From Hungatella hathewayi (GTDB taxonomy: Bacteria; Bacillota; Clostridia; Lachnospirales; Lachnospiraceae): DNA of 64,000 bases. Made by a program: the position numbers and the translations under genes. Under the pieces are notes generated by a model that worked only from the letters and a program-made list of their open reading frames with translations, was not told where the DNA came from and searched no databases. Location: positions 6,490,489-6,554,488 of the forward strand of contig CP102274.1 in the NCBI GenBank assembly GCA_025149285.1, read 5' to 3'. Shown in pieces: positions 51,824 through 59,770 of this stretch. Within the stretch, counting starts at the first letter, position 1; each line of letters starts with the position of its first letter.

Positions 51824-53506
51824 TTACTGTACATCCCAGTTCCAGGTTGACCAGTTCAGGGAATCGAAATTCTCTGCATCGATGCCTGTCACTCTCTTAT
51901 TATGAACCGTTAATGTATTCTTTGTATACAGGTAAGCCATGGCAGAACGCTCCTTCACCATCACCTGATACTCATCAAAATATGGTTTTCTGGCGTCGAA
52001 GGTCAGCTCTGCATTGCCCTTGTCGATTAAGTCTGTCATCTCAGTATCTCTCAACTGGCAGAAGTTAACGGAGCTGTCCGGATGGATCATCTCACGGCTC
52101 TCGCTCGGGTCCAAGGTACCGCCGGAACCGATGGTTCCCATATCGTGCTTGCCGTCTAACATGTTGCTCATAAGGGTCGGGAAGTCTACCTGTTCAATCT
52201 GAACCTTAACGCCCACCTTCTGTAAATCCTGTACGATCAGGGCCGCTGTACGCTCGGTAATGCTGTTGCCTGCCGCAATATAGAAGGTCAGCGTCTGATC
52301 AAACGGGAAGTTGGCTTCCTCCAGCATGGTCTTCGCCTTGTCAGGATCGTACCATACCGTTACATCTTTGTTATAATACGGGCTCATCGGCGCAATCGGA
52401 GTTATGATCTGCTGGCCCTGGCCCTGTAACAGAGCGTCTACGAGAACCTGACGGTTAATGGCCATGCTCAGAGCCTGGCGCACTTCCTGTGTCAGATACG
52501 GCTTCTGGGTGTTGAAGATCAGTGTGGTATAGGAAGTGGTCGGAATCGACTCTGCAACCAGGTTTTCCTGCTCATTTGCCAGATCCCAGTCATCGATTAA
52601 GATGGAACCGTAGCCGATTAAATCCAAATCTCCATTGATCAGGCCTGCCAGCATGGAGGCAGAATCTGTCACACGGATGACGAGACGGTCGATCTTTGGC
52701 GCGCCTAAGTGGTAGTTGGGATTCTTTACAAATTCCATTCTCTCACCGTTGATCTCGCTGTCGTAAATAAATGGACCGGAGCCTACAGGCTTTGCCCATA
52801 AGTCAGGGGAATTGATCTCCTGTGCCGTCTTGCCTTCAAAAATATGCTTCGGAATAATGAAGACGGTATCAATGTCCTGGAGGAATGTATCCACGAACAT
52901 GGAGCTCTTTAAATTGAAGGTTACCTCGTGATCACCGTTCGCGGTTACTTCGATGGAATCCTCGGAAAGCTCTGCACCGGAATCATCAACACCGGCAATG
53001 TACTGCAGATGGTAACGGCTCTTGGCATCCACGCTGGGATCCGAGTACATCTGGTAGCTGAAAACTACATCTGCCGCTGTGACAGGTTCTCCGTCGGACC
53101 ACACGGCATTGTCATATAATTCAAAGGTTACTGCGTTGGAATCATCGTTTACTGTCCAGGATTTGGCCAGACGTCCCTCGTACGTTCCGTCTGCCTTAGA
53201 CTGTGTCAGACGGTCATAGATCTGGTCACAGATCATGCGGGTATAATTGCTGGTTGTGTTCATCGGCATCATGGTGTCCCATGCGGTACTGACCGCCGCC
53301 GTAATCACCTTCTCGCCTGCTGCCGCGCCGGCTGATCCCTGCGCCGCAGTCGTCTCTCCCGCTGCCTGGGCAGTAGTGCCTGCATCTCCGGCCGCAGTCG
53401 TTGTGCTGCCTGCGTCTTTTCCGCCGCAGGCACTCAGTCCCAATACCATGGCTCCTGCCATGACAATGGCTGTCAATCTTGTCATCTTACTCTTACTTTT
53501 TCTCAT
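51824..53506 (-). CDS. oligopeptide/dipeptide ABC importer binding lipoprotein
   Basis: 560 aa. A lipoprotein signal with lipobox LGLSAC (Cys about residue 27) is followed by a Thr/Ala-rich linker, then the SBP family 5 fold (DVVFSYQMYSDP, VGSGPFIYDSE, ALSMAINRQVLVDALLQG). It binds peptides (or nickel/other ligands in the family) outside the cell. It sits third in the operon after the two permeases. RBS AGGAGG. Confidence 0.92.
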   Translation of the reverse strand: MRKSKSKMTRLTAIVMAGAMVLGLSACGGKDAGSTTTAAGDAGTTAQAAGETTAAQGSAGAAAGEKVITAAVSTAWDTMMPMNTTSNYTRMICDQIYDRLTQSKADGTYEGRLAKSWTVNDDSNAVTFELYDNAVWSDGEPVTAADVVFSYQMYSDPSVDAKSRYHLQYIAGVDDSGAELSEDSIEVTANGDHEVTFNLKSSMFVDTFLQDIDTVFIIPKHIFEGKTAQEINSPDLWAKPVGSGPFIYDSEINGERMEFVKNPNYHLGAPKIDRLVIRVTDSASMLAGLINGDLDLIGYGSILIDDWDLANEQENLVAESIPTTSYTTLIFNTQKPYLTQEVRQALSMAINRQVLVDALLQGQGQQIITPIAPMSPYYNKDVTVWYDPDKAKTMLEEANFPFDQTLTFYIAAGNSITERTAALIVQDLQKVGVKVQIEQVDFPTLMSNMLDGKHDMGTIGSGGTLDPSESREMIHPDSSVNFCQLRDTEMTDLIDKGNAELTFDARKPYFDEYQVMVKERSAMAYLYTKNTLTVHNKRVTGIDAENFDSLNWSTWNWDVQ

Positions 53507-53551
53507 AGAGTCCTCCTTTTTGTGTAGATCTTACTACGTTTGTTTTGCTTT

Positions 53552-54415
53552 TTAAATCTTAATCTTCGGATCCAGAGCATCGCGGATTCCGTCCCCCAGG
53601 AAGTTGATGCTGAGCACCGTAATGAGCAGGGCAATTCCCGGCGGCATCCAGATCCAGAGCCGTTTGGAAAGAACCGTGATCGACTGGGCGTCATAAAGCA
53701 TGTTGCCCCAGCTGGCCCCCGGCGGCTGTACGCCCATTCCCAGGAAGCTTAACGATGATTCCATCAGGATTGCACTGGCCATCTGAAAGGTGATGGCAAT
53801 CAAAATCGGGGCGAAGGAGTTGGGCAGAATATACCTGGTGATGATCTTATAATTAGAAGTACCGATCGCCCTTGCAGACTCCACATATTCCTTTTCCGAG
53901 ACAGAAAGCACATTGGCATAAATCAGTCTGGCGAACTGAGTCCAGCCCAGCACACCGATTACAATGGTAACGGACCAGATGGACGGCCCGATTACCGCCA
54001 CCAGAACCAGGATTAATACGATGGAAGGGAAGGACATGAAGATATCCGCCACACGCATGATCGCAATCTCCGCCTTGCCCCGGAAATATCCTGCAATCAG
54101 TCCCAGGGGAACACCGATGGCGCAGCTGATGATGGTGGACAGCAGACCTACCAGAAGGGAAGTCCTGCCTCCGTAAACCAGTCTGGCAAATATATCGCGT
54201 CCGATGGCATCCGTGCCGAGTATATGGAGACTGCTCGGCGCCGCGGAAAATGCCGTATAGTCCGAATCATAAGGATTCAAATGCATGATAAACGGCAGCA
54301 CTGCCACAAGTATGATCTCCAGCGTGATGATAAAGAGCCCAACCATGGCCATCTTATGCTCTGTCAGTTTGCTAAGTACCTCGGAAAGGTAGCTTTCATT
54401 CTCTCTTTTTTTCAT
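53552..54415 (-). CDS. oligopeptide/dipeptide ABC importer permease, OppC type
   Basis: 287 aa with six hydrophobic segments, the OppC N-terminal motif (LGTDAIGRDIFARLVYGGRTSL) in pieces, and the EAA loop YVESARAIGTSNYKIITRYI. Pairs with the OppB-type protein, 12 bases upstream. RBS AGGAGGG. Confidence 0.93.
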   Translation of the reverse strand: MKKRENESYLSEVLSKLTEHKMAMVGLFIITLEIILVAVLPFIMHLNPYDSDYTAFSAAPSSLHILGTDAIGRDIFARLVYGGRTSLLVGLLSTIISCAIGVPLGLIAGYFRGKAEIAIMRVADIFMSFPSIVLILVLVAVIGPSIWSVTIVIGVLGWTQFARLIYANVLSVSEKEYVESARAIGTSNYKIITRYILPNSFAPILIAITFQMASAILMESSLSFLGMGVQPPGASWGNMLYDAQSITVLSKRLWIWMPPGIALLITVLSINFLGDGIRDALDPKIKI

Positions 54416-54427
54416 TCGTCTACCCTC

Positions 54428-55384
54428 CTATTTGTAGCTGATTCGCGGATCCAGAAGTCCGTAGGCCACATCAGTTAAGATATTGGCAACCAGAACCGCC
54501 GCCGCAATCATGACCGTAATTCCCATAATAACCGGATAATCACGTCCGTTAATCGCAGTCACCATCAAAGATCCGACTCCCGGCCAGCCAAATACCTGTT
54601 CCGTAATAACAGCGCCGCCGACCAGAGACGGGATGGACATGCCTACCACGGTGATTACCGGAATCAGTGCATTTTTCAATCCGTGCTTATAGATGACGCC
54701 CCATTTCTTCAGTCCTTTGGAGCGGGCCGTCCGAATGTAATCCTCCTGCATAACCTCCAGCATACTGCTGCGCATATGGCGGACCCAGCCGCCGATCTGC
54801 TGGAAGGACAGTACGAGGCACGGCATGATCATGTGGCGCATCAGCGCTGCTCCCGATTTCACTCCCGCCGAATCATACATTCCCCCCGACGGAAGAATCT
54901 TAAACACAATGGCAAACAGGTAGATAAAGACCAGACCCACAAAGAAGTTGGGGGTTGCCATCATTAAGAGTGAAATACCGCCAGAAACGTAATCTCTCTT
55001 TGAGTTTGGCTTCGACGCCGCATAAATCCCCAGAGGAATCGCTACGATAAGAGACAGCAGAATCGATGCTCCTGCCAGACATGCCGTAGCCGGAAGACGC
55101 TCACCGATCATGGCCGCCACCGGTCTCTGGGTACTGTAGGAGAACCCCAGATCCCCATGGAGCAGCAGATTCAGCCAGCTGAAATACTGGATTATCACAG
55201 GCTTGTCAAGCCCGAGGGCAACCCGCTTTCGTTCCAGTTCCGCAGGAGATATCCTGGGATCCGCAAGAAGTGCATCCAGAGGTGAACCGGGAGCCAGATT
55301 CAGAATAAAAAAGGCCAGCACTGTAATTCCCAAAAAGGTAGGTATGGCAATCAGAAGCCGCTTTGCTATGTATTTCCACTTCAT
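54428..55384 (-). CDS. oligopeptide/dipeptide ABC importer permease, OppB type
   Basis: 318 aa with six hydrophobic segments, the opening RLLIAIPTFLGITVLAFFIL and the EAA loop YIRTARSKGLKKWGVIYKHG. It is the first gene of the B-C-A-D-F operon; its promoter is at 55524-55552. AAAGGAC precedes the ATG. Confidence 0.93.
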   Translation of the reverse strand: MKWKYIAKRLLIAIPTFLGITVLAFFILNLAPGSPLDALLADPRISPAELERKRVALGLDKPVIIQYFSWLNLLLHGDLGFSYSTQRPVAAMIGERLPATACLAGASILLSLIVAIPLGIYAASKPNSKRDYVSGGISLLMMATPNFFVGLVFIYLFAIVFKILPSGGMYDSAGVKSGAALMRHMIMPCLVLSFQQIGGWVRHMRSSMLEVMQEDYIRTARSKGLKKWGVIYKHGLKNALIPVITVVGMSIPSLVGGAVITEQVFGWPGVGSLMVTAINGRDYPVIMGITVMIAAAVLVANILTDVAYGLLDPRISYK

Positions 55385-55523
55385 CTTCTCTTGTCCTTTC
55401 GTAATCCTGTCACGGAATCTTCATTTTACCGGAGCCGCCGCATATTCCGGCTCTTTTTCTCCCCGGGCCGCCCGTCTCTGAAGGCTGAATAACCACGTTA
55501 CAGAATAAAACTTTAATGGTATT

Positions 55524-55552
55524 ATCGTATCGCATTTTACGTTTTTTCACAA
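55524..55552 (-). promoter_or_regulatory. promoter of the opp-type operon
   Basis: TTGTGA (55547-55552), a 17-base spacer and TACGAT (55524-55529) lie on the minus strand. The ~140-base leader that follows holds a hairpin (GAGCC/GGCTC near 55431-55456) of unclear role. The rest of the 318-base gap holds the ATPase terminator. Confidence 0.55.
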
Positions 55553-55629
55553 GTAGTTTCTTAAATTTACAGATATCTCCATGACAGTTCAGCAGCCGGA
55601 AGCAGAGGCCATACGGTTACATGGCTCCG

Positions 55630-55669
55630 GAAAAAGGGAACGTCCCAAAGGTTGCCTCCGGAACGCCCC
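55630..55669 (-). terminator. intrinsic terminator after the P-type ATPase
   Basis: On the minus strand GGGGCGTTCC (55660-55669) pairs with GGGACGTTCCC (with one bulge), followed by TTTTT at 55631-55635. Confidence 0.65.
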
Positions 55670-55702
55670 TGATTTGCAGATATTTTATGATTTTCCACGG
55701 TT

Positions 55703-58309
55703 CTACCGCATACTCTCTCTCACCGTCTTAAACGCCTGAATCACCAGCGTCGGCACCACCGCGAAGATCACGATGGTAAGCAGCTGTCTCACCGATAAAT
55801 CGGCCACGGAGAAGAGCGTCTGAAGCCCCGGCACAAACAGAACTCCGGCCAGAAGCACCACCCCCGCCTCAAACGCCATAATACTGTATAAATTGCTCAT
55901 CAGTCCAATCTTAAAGACAGAGTGGCTGCTCCGGCAGTTAAAGCCGTGGAACAGCCTCGCCAGCGTCAGGGTGGAAAACGCCATGGTACTGGCCGCAGCT
56001 TCGCTTCCCGTGGCCAGCCCCGTATGATAGGCGGTCATCGTACAGACCGCTATCAGCGCCCCCTGGAGAAGAATCTGGAGGATGAACCGCTTCGTCAAAA
56101 TTCCTTCCTTCGGGTTTCTGGGTTTTTTCGTCAGCAGGCCCGGCTCCGCCTTCTCCATTCCGATGGCGATGGCCGGAAGGGAGTCTGTCACCAGGTTGAT
56201 AAACAGCAGATGCACCGGCGCAAACGGAGTTGGCAGTGCCATTAAAGATGTATACAGTACGCTTAAAATACCAGCCATATTGCCGGACAGCAGAAACTTG
56301 ATTGCATTCCGGATGTTGCGGTACACATTCCTGCCGTTGGCTACCGCCTTGATGATCGTGGCAAAGTTGTCATCCGTCAGGATCATGGAAGCAGCATCTT
56401 TAGAGACTTCCGTTCCCATTTTCCCCATGGCAACGCCGATATCCGCCTTCTTCAGCGCAGGCGCATCATTGACGCCATCGCCTGTCATGGCTACAATATG
56501 GCCTTTTTTCTGCCATGCGCTGACAATCCGGATCTTATGCTCCGGCGAAACCCGTGCGTAAACGCTGATCCGGTCCAGATTCCGGTCCAGCTCCTCATCC
56601 GCCATATCATCCAGTTCCGGACCGCTCACTGCAATTCCGCCTTCATTCAGAATTCCAATCTTTTCCGCAATGGCTGCGGCTGTGATCTTATGATCCCCCG
56701 TAATCATGACCGGTCTGATACCGGCCCTTCTGGCATTTAAGACCGCATTCTTTGACTCCGGTCTCGGCGGATCCATCATGGCTGTCATTCCTAAAAATAT
56801 GTACCCGGATTCCGACTTCTCCGTCAGGATCTCCTTCTCCCCCATTTTCCGGTATACAAAGGTGAGCACGCGCAGCCCCTGCCGCGAGAAGCCGAGGTTT
56901 TGCTCATTGATCCGCTGACGGTCATTTTCCCGCATCGGGCGGACCCCTTCGCCTGTCAGAATTGATTCGCAGCGGGGAAGCAGAATATCCAATGCCCCTT
57001 TGGTAAACATAATCCGCACGCCGTCGACACGGTGCACGGTCGTCATCAGCTTCCGGTCCGAATCAAACGGAAGTTCTCCGATCCTGGGCATGGAATGCCG
57101 CAGTTCACTTTCTGAAATTCCAAGCTTCCGCCCCATAACGACAAGAGCGGCTTCGGTGGGATCTCCCAGTATTTTTCCATCTGTACACGAGGCGTCATTT
57201 GTCAGGACGGCGTCATAGAGCAGATACCGCTGAACCAGATTCTCAAGATTTAAATTCTCCGGCGGATAGAGACGGTTGTTTACATAAACCTCCTCCACCG
57301 TCATTCGGTTCTGTGTCAGGGTCCCCGTCTTGTCGGAACAGATCACAGATACGCAGCCCAGGCTTTCCACGGCCTTTAAGTCTTTGATAATGGCGTGTTC
57401 CCTGGCCATCTTCTGTGTTCCCATGGCCTGCACGATGGTGACAATGGAACTGAGCGCCTCAGGGATTGCCGCGACCGCCAGGGCCACTGCAAACATCAGG
57501 GAGTCCAGAACCGGCATCCGGCGGTAAATGCTGAGTCCGAACACAAGCGCGCAGATGATCAGTATTCCCGCTGCCAGATGGCTTCCGAACTGGTCCAGAC
57601 TGATCTGCAGCGGCGTTTTCTTTTCTCCCGTGCTGTTCATCAGAGCGGCGATCCTTCCGATCTCAGTGTTCATTCCGGTTCCGGTAACCAGGACCGTGCC
57701 GCGGCCGGCCGCCACCAGAGAGCCGGAAAATACCATGTTATGCTGTTCCGCCAGAGGAACCTTTTCCGCCCTTATTTTCCCCGTCTTTTTTTCCACATTA
57801 ATAGACTCTCCGGTCAGGGAGCTCTCGTTCACCAGCAGGGAATGCGTCTCCAGCAGGCGGCCGTCTGCCGCCACCATGTCCCCCGCCTCCAGAAGCAGAA
57901 TATCTCCCGGGACCACGTCGGAAGACAGGATTTCCTGCCTCCGGCCGTCGCGAAGGACCCCCGCCATCGGTGCGGAGAGGGATTTTAAGCTGTCTAAGGA
58001 CTTTTCCGCTTTCTGGTGTTCCACGGTGCCCAGAACCGCATTTAAAAGGAGCACCGCGAAGATGACCGCGGTGCTCTCCACATCTCCCGATATCATGGAG
58101 ATGACTGCCGCTATGATTAAAATGATGACCAGAAGATCTTTAAACTGATCCAGAAATACCTGAAGGGCACTCCGTTTTTCCCCCGCACGAAGGGCATTGG
58201 GCCCGAACTCCTCCTTCCGCACTGCCGCTTCCCGGGAAGAAAGCCCGGATCTCGCCGCCTCTAAGCGCCCCAGTGCTTCTTCTTCTGATAAATGAAACCA
58301 TTCTTCCAT
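55703..58309 (-). CDS. Ca2+-transporting type P-type ATPase (P2 subfamily)
   Basis: 868 aa, the length of bacterial SERCA/PMCA-like pumps. An N-terminal cation ATPase domain is followed by the actuator TGES motif (SLTGESINVEKK), phosphorylation site DKTGTLT at D326, hinge TGDGVNDAPALKKADIGVAMG and about ten hydrophobic segments. The fourth segment reads AVAAIPEALSS, the P-E-A/G-L site of Ca2+ pumps. It exports Ca2+ using ATP. It is monocistronic and divergent from luxS. RBS AAGGAG. Confidence 0.93.
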   Translation of the reverse strand: MEEWFHLSEEEALGRLEAARSGLSSREAAVRKEEFGPNALRAGEKRSALQVFLDQFKDLLVIILIIAAVISMISGDVESTAVIFAVLLLNAVLGTVEHQKAEKSLDSLKSLSAPMAGVLRDGRRQEILSSDVVPGDILLLEAGDMVAADGRLLETHSLLVNESSLTGESINVEKKTGKIRAEKVPLAEQHNMVFSGSLVAAGRGTVLVTGTGMNTEIGRIAALMNSTGEKKTPLQISLDQFGSHLAAGILIICALVFGLSIYRRMPVLDSLMFAVALAVAAIPEALSSIVTIVQAMGTQKMAREHAIIKDLKAVESLGCVSVICSDKTGTLTQNRMTVEEVYVNNRLYPPENLNLENLVQRYLLYDAVLTNDASCTDGKILGDPTEAALVVMGRKLGISESELRHSMPRIGELPFDSDRKLMTTVHRVDGVRIMFTKGALDILLPRCESILTGEGVRPMRENDRQRINEQNLGFSRQGLRVLTFVYRKMGEKEILTEKSESGYIFLGMTAMMDPPRPESKNAVLNARRAGIRPVMITGDHKITAAAIAEKIGILNEGGIAVSGPELDDMADEELDRNLDRISVYARVSPEHKIRIVSAWQKKGHIVAMTGDGVNDAPALKKADIGVAMGKMGTEVSKDAASMILTDDNFATIIKAVANGRNVYRNIRNAIKFLLSGNMAGILSVLYTSLMALPTPFAPVHLLFINLVTDSLPAIAIGMEKAEPGLLTKKPRNPKEGILTKRFILQILLQGALIAVCTMTAYHTGLATGSEAAASTMAFSTLTLARLFHGFNCRSSHSVFKIGLMSNLYSIMAFEAGVVLLAGVLFVPGLQTLFSVADLSVRQLLTIVIFAVVPTLVIQAFKTVRESMR

Positions 58310-58360
58310 GCTGACGCTCCTTCCCCATCTCTCCTACTATGGTATGAGTCAAAAATTGCT

Positions 58361-58427
58361 TTTCATGCATGAAATTTCATAAAAGCGGACAGCTGCCCTT
58401 CCATTTCCCTATTCCATCCGTTATACT
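58361..58427. promoter_or_regulatory. luxS promoter and a divergent-region palindrome
   Basis: TTTCATGCATGAAA (58361-58374) is a perfect 14-bp palindrome followed by another TTTCAT. It lies between the ATPase start and the luxS promoter, which reads TTCCAT (58399-58404), a 17-base spacer and TATACT (58422-58427). The palindrome could be an operator for either gene. Confidence 0.5.
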
Positions 58428-58469
58428 GGTACCGATAAGTGTTTATGAACTGCTGAAAGGAGACGTTTT

Positions 58470-58952
58470 ATGGATAAAATAACGAGCTTTACCATCAATC
58501 ATTTAAAACTTCTGCCGGGCATCTATGTTTCGAGAAAAGATACCGCGGGCGGCCATACCGTGACGACCTTTGATTTACGCATGACCCGGCCGAATTATGA
58601 GCCGGTTATCAATACCGCTGAAATTCACACCATAGAGCATTTGGGAGCGACATTTTTAAGGAATCACAGGGATTACGGCTCCCGGGTCCTCTATTTCGGC
58701 CCCATGGGCTGCCGCACCGGTTTCTACCTGCTCCTGTCCGGGGATTACGAGTCGAAAGACATCGTCCCGCTCATAACAGAGCTTTTTGAGTTTATCCGTG
58801 ACTTTGAAGGCGAGGTTCCGGGAGCCGCCGCCAGAGACTGCGGAAACTACCTCGATATGAATCTGGGGATGGCGAAGTATATCGCGGCAAACTATCTGGA
58901 TCATGTTTTGTATGACATCGATGAGGAACATCTGGTGTATCCGGAGGACTAA
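58470..58952 (+). CDS. luxS: S-ribosylhomocysteine lyase (AI-2 synthesis)
   Basis: 160 aa. The metal motif HTIEH (residues 51-55) and the third ligand in ARDCGNYLDMNLGMAKY (Cys near residue 128) are present, with RPNYEPVINTAEIH before them and GPMGCRTGFYLL in between. It cleaves S-ribosylhomocysteine to homocysteine and DPD, the precursor of autoinducer-2, in the activated methyl cycle. AAAGGAG precedes the ATG. A short hairpin terminator follows. Confidence 0.97.
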   Translation: MDKITSFTINHLKLLPGIYVSRKDTAGGHTVTTFDLRMTRPNYEPVINTAEIHTIEHLGATFLRNHRDYGSRVLYFGPMGCRTGFYLLLSGDYESKDIVPLITELFEFIRDFEGEVPGAAARDCGNYLDMNLGMAKYIAANYLDHVLYDIDEEHLVYPED

Positions 58953-58975
58953 AAATGAGTAATTTGCATAAAATA

Positions 58976-59002
58976 AAAAAGGCAGACATTTTTGCCTTCC
59001 TT
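58976..59002 (+). terminator. short terminator after luxS
   Basis: AAGGCA (58979-58984) pairs with TGCCTT (58993-58998), followed by CCTT. The stem is short and the U-tract poor, so this is a weak call. Confidence 0.45.
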
Positions 59003-59013
59003 GAACCGGCATC

Positions 59014-59042
59014 TTGACAAACAGAACATTTGAAGCTATAAT
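59014..59042 (+). promoter_or_regulatory. promoter of the type III toxin-antitoxin module
   Basis: TTGACA (59014-59019), a 17-base spacer and a perfect TATAAT (59037-59042) form the best consensus promoter in the window. Transcription should start near 59049, just ahead of an AGATAG-GAAG-CTATCT hairpin (59051-59066). Confidence 0.88.
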
Positions 59043-59049
59043 TTAATTA

Positions 59050-59169
59050 CAGATAGGAAGCTATCTCAAATGTTTGTTGTTACTCGATATACAACTAAAA
59101 TAAGGTCGAGTTCAAATGTTTGTCGCTACTCGATATGCGACTCATCAAAAGGTCGAGTTCAAATGCTTT
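59050..59169 (+). ncRNA. type III antitoxin RNA (ToxI/CptI-like) with two pseudoknot repeats
   Basis: Units 59066-59111 (46 nt) and 59112-59158 (47 nt) both begin TCAAATGTTTGT, with a partial third copy TCAAATGC at 59159. Within each unit stem 1 covaries: GTTGT/ACAAC in unit 1 and GTCGC/GCGAC in unit 2. The stem-1 loop ACTCGA is perfectly complementary to TCGAGT at the end of the same unit, giving an H-type pseudoknot as in ToxI. In known systems the toxin cuts the repeats and is inhibited by the released RNA. Confidence 0.85.
59066..59169 (+). repeat. 46/47-nt tandem repeats of the antitoxin RNA
   Basis: Two complete units plus the first bases of a third. Differences fall mostly in paired positions and are compensatory. 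Confidence 0.9.
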
Positions 59170-59201
59170 AAACTCCATTCATAAGAATGGAGTTTATTTA
59201 T
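59170..59201 (+). terminator. leaky terminator between antitoxin RNA and toxin
   Basis: AAACTCCATTC (59170-59180), loop ATAA, GAATGGAGTTT (59185-59195), then ATTTATT. In type III modules a terminator at exactly this place sets the RNA-to-toxin ratio. Confidence 0.88.
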
Positions 59202-59219
59202 TACTAAGAGGTATTCCCA

Positions 59220-59705
59220 ATGGACAAAGGACATTTTTATTACATTAACGATCAGTACTTTATCGATTTTCCTGATACAATGTTAATGAAAAACAAAGAA
59301 ACAATTAGCGGACAACCTCATGACCGCCCTTGCTTTTATGCCTTCGAAGACCAAAGAACAGGGCTATATTGGTTAATTCCCTTTTCTTCCCAAGTAGCTA
59401 AATATCGCAGATATTATAATACCAAACTTCAGAAGTATAAATGCTGTGATACGATTACTTTTGGTGAAGTTTTAGGGCGCGAAAAAGCATTTTTAATTCA
59501 AAATATGTGTCCTGTTACTAATTACTACATAAAAAACGAGTACATCGACAGTGTTTCCAATATTCCGGTTCAAGTAAATGGTGCTTTTGAACGGGAACTA
59601 TTACAAAAGGCAAAACGGGTACTTGCACTCCAACGCAAGGGGATTAAGCTCATACTACCGGATGTTTTGAGTATCGAGGCTCAGTTATTAAATAAGCATC
59701 CATAA
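59220..59705 (+). CDS. type III toxin, ToxN/AbiQ superfamily, probably CptN
   Basis: 161 aa, the usual size. It starts GHFYYINDQYFIDFPD and contains RPCFYAFEDQRTGLYWLIPF, KCCDTITFGEVLGREKAFLIQ (in pieces) and NMCPVTNYYI, the wording I know from CptIN-type toxins. Family members are endoribonucleases that form complexes with the repeated pseudoknot RNA. The ATG follows AAGAGGT. Base composition is more AT-rich than in luxS and the GH13 gene on either side, suggesting horizontal acquisition. The system likely acts in phage defence or plasmid-like stabilisation. Confidence 0.85.
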   Translation: MDKGHFYYINDQYFIDFPDTMLMKNKETISGQPHDRPCFYAFEDQRTGLYWLIPFSSQVAKYRRYYNTKLQKYKCCDTITFGEVLGREKAFLIQNMCPVTNYYIKNEYIDSVSNIPVQVNGAFERELLQKAKRVLALQRKGIKLILPDVLSIEAQLLNKHP

Positions 59706-59730
59706 AAACAGTTTTCGCAGACTGCAATAA

Positions 59731-59770
59731 ACTTGTGGCCCCGTCCATACAGACAGGGCCACAAGTATTT
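59731..59770. terminator. bidirectional terminator between toxin and GH13 genes
   Basis: ACTTGTGGCCCCGTC (59731-59745) pairs with GACAGGGCCACAAGT (59752-59766) with one mismatch, flanked by AATAA and ATTTATTT. Confidence 0.88.

Noticed and set aside
59066..59169. Small CRISPR array before the toxin gene
   Set aside because: The whole 46/47-nt unit is conserved with compensatory changes and is followed by a terminator and toxin, which fits antitoxin RNA, not spacers.
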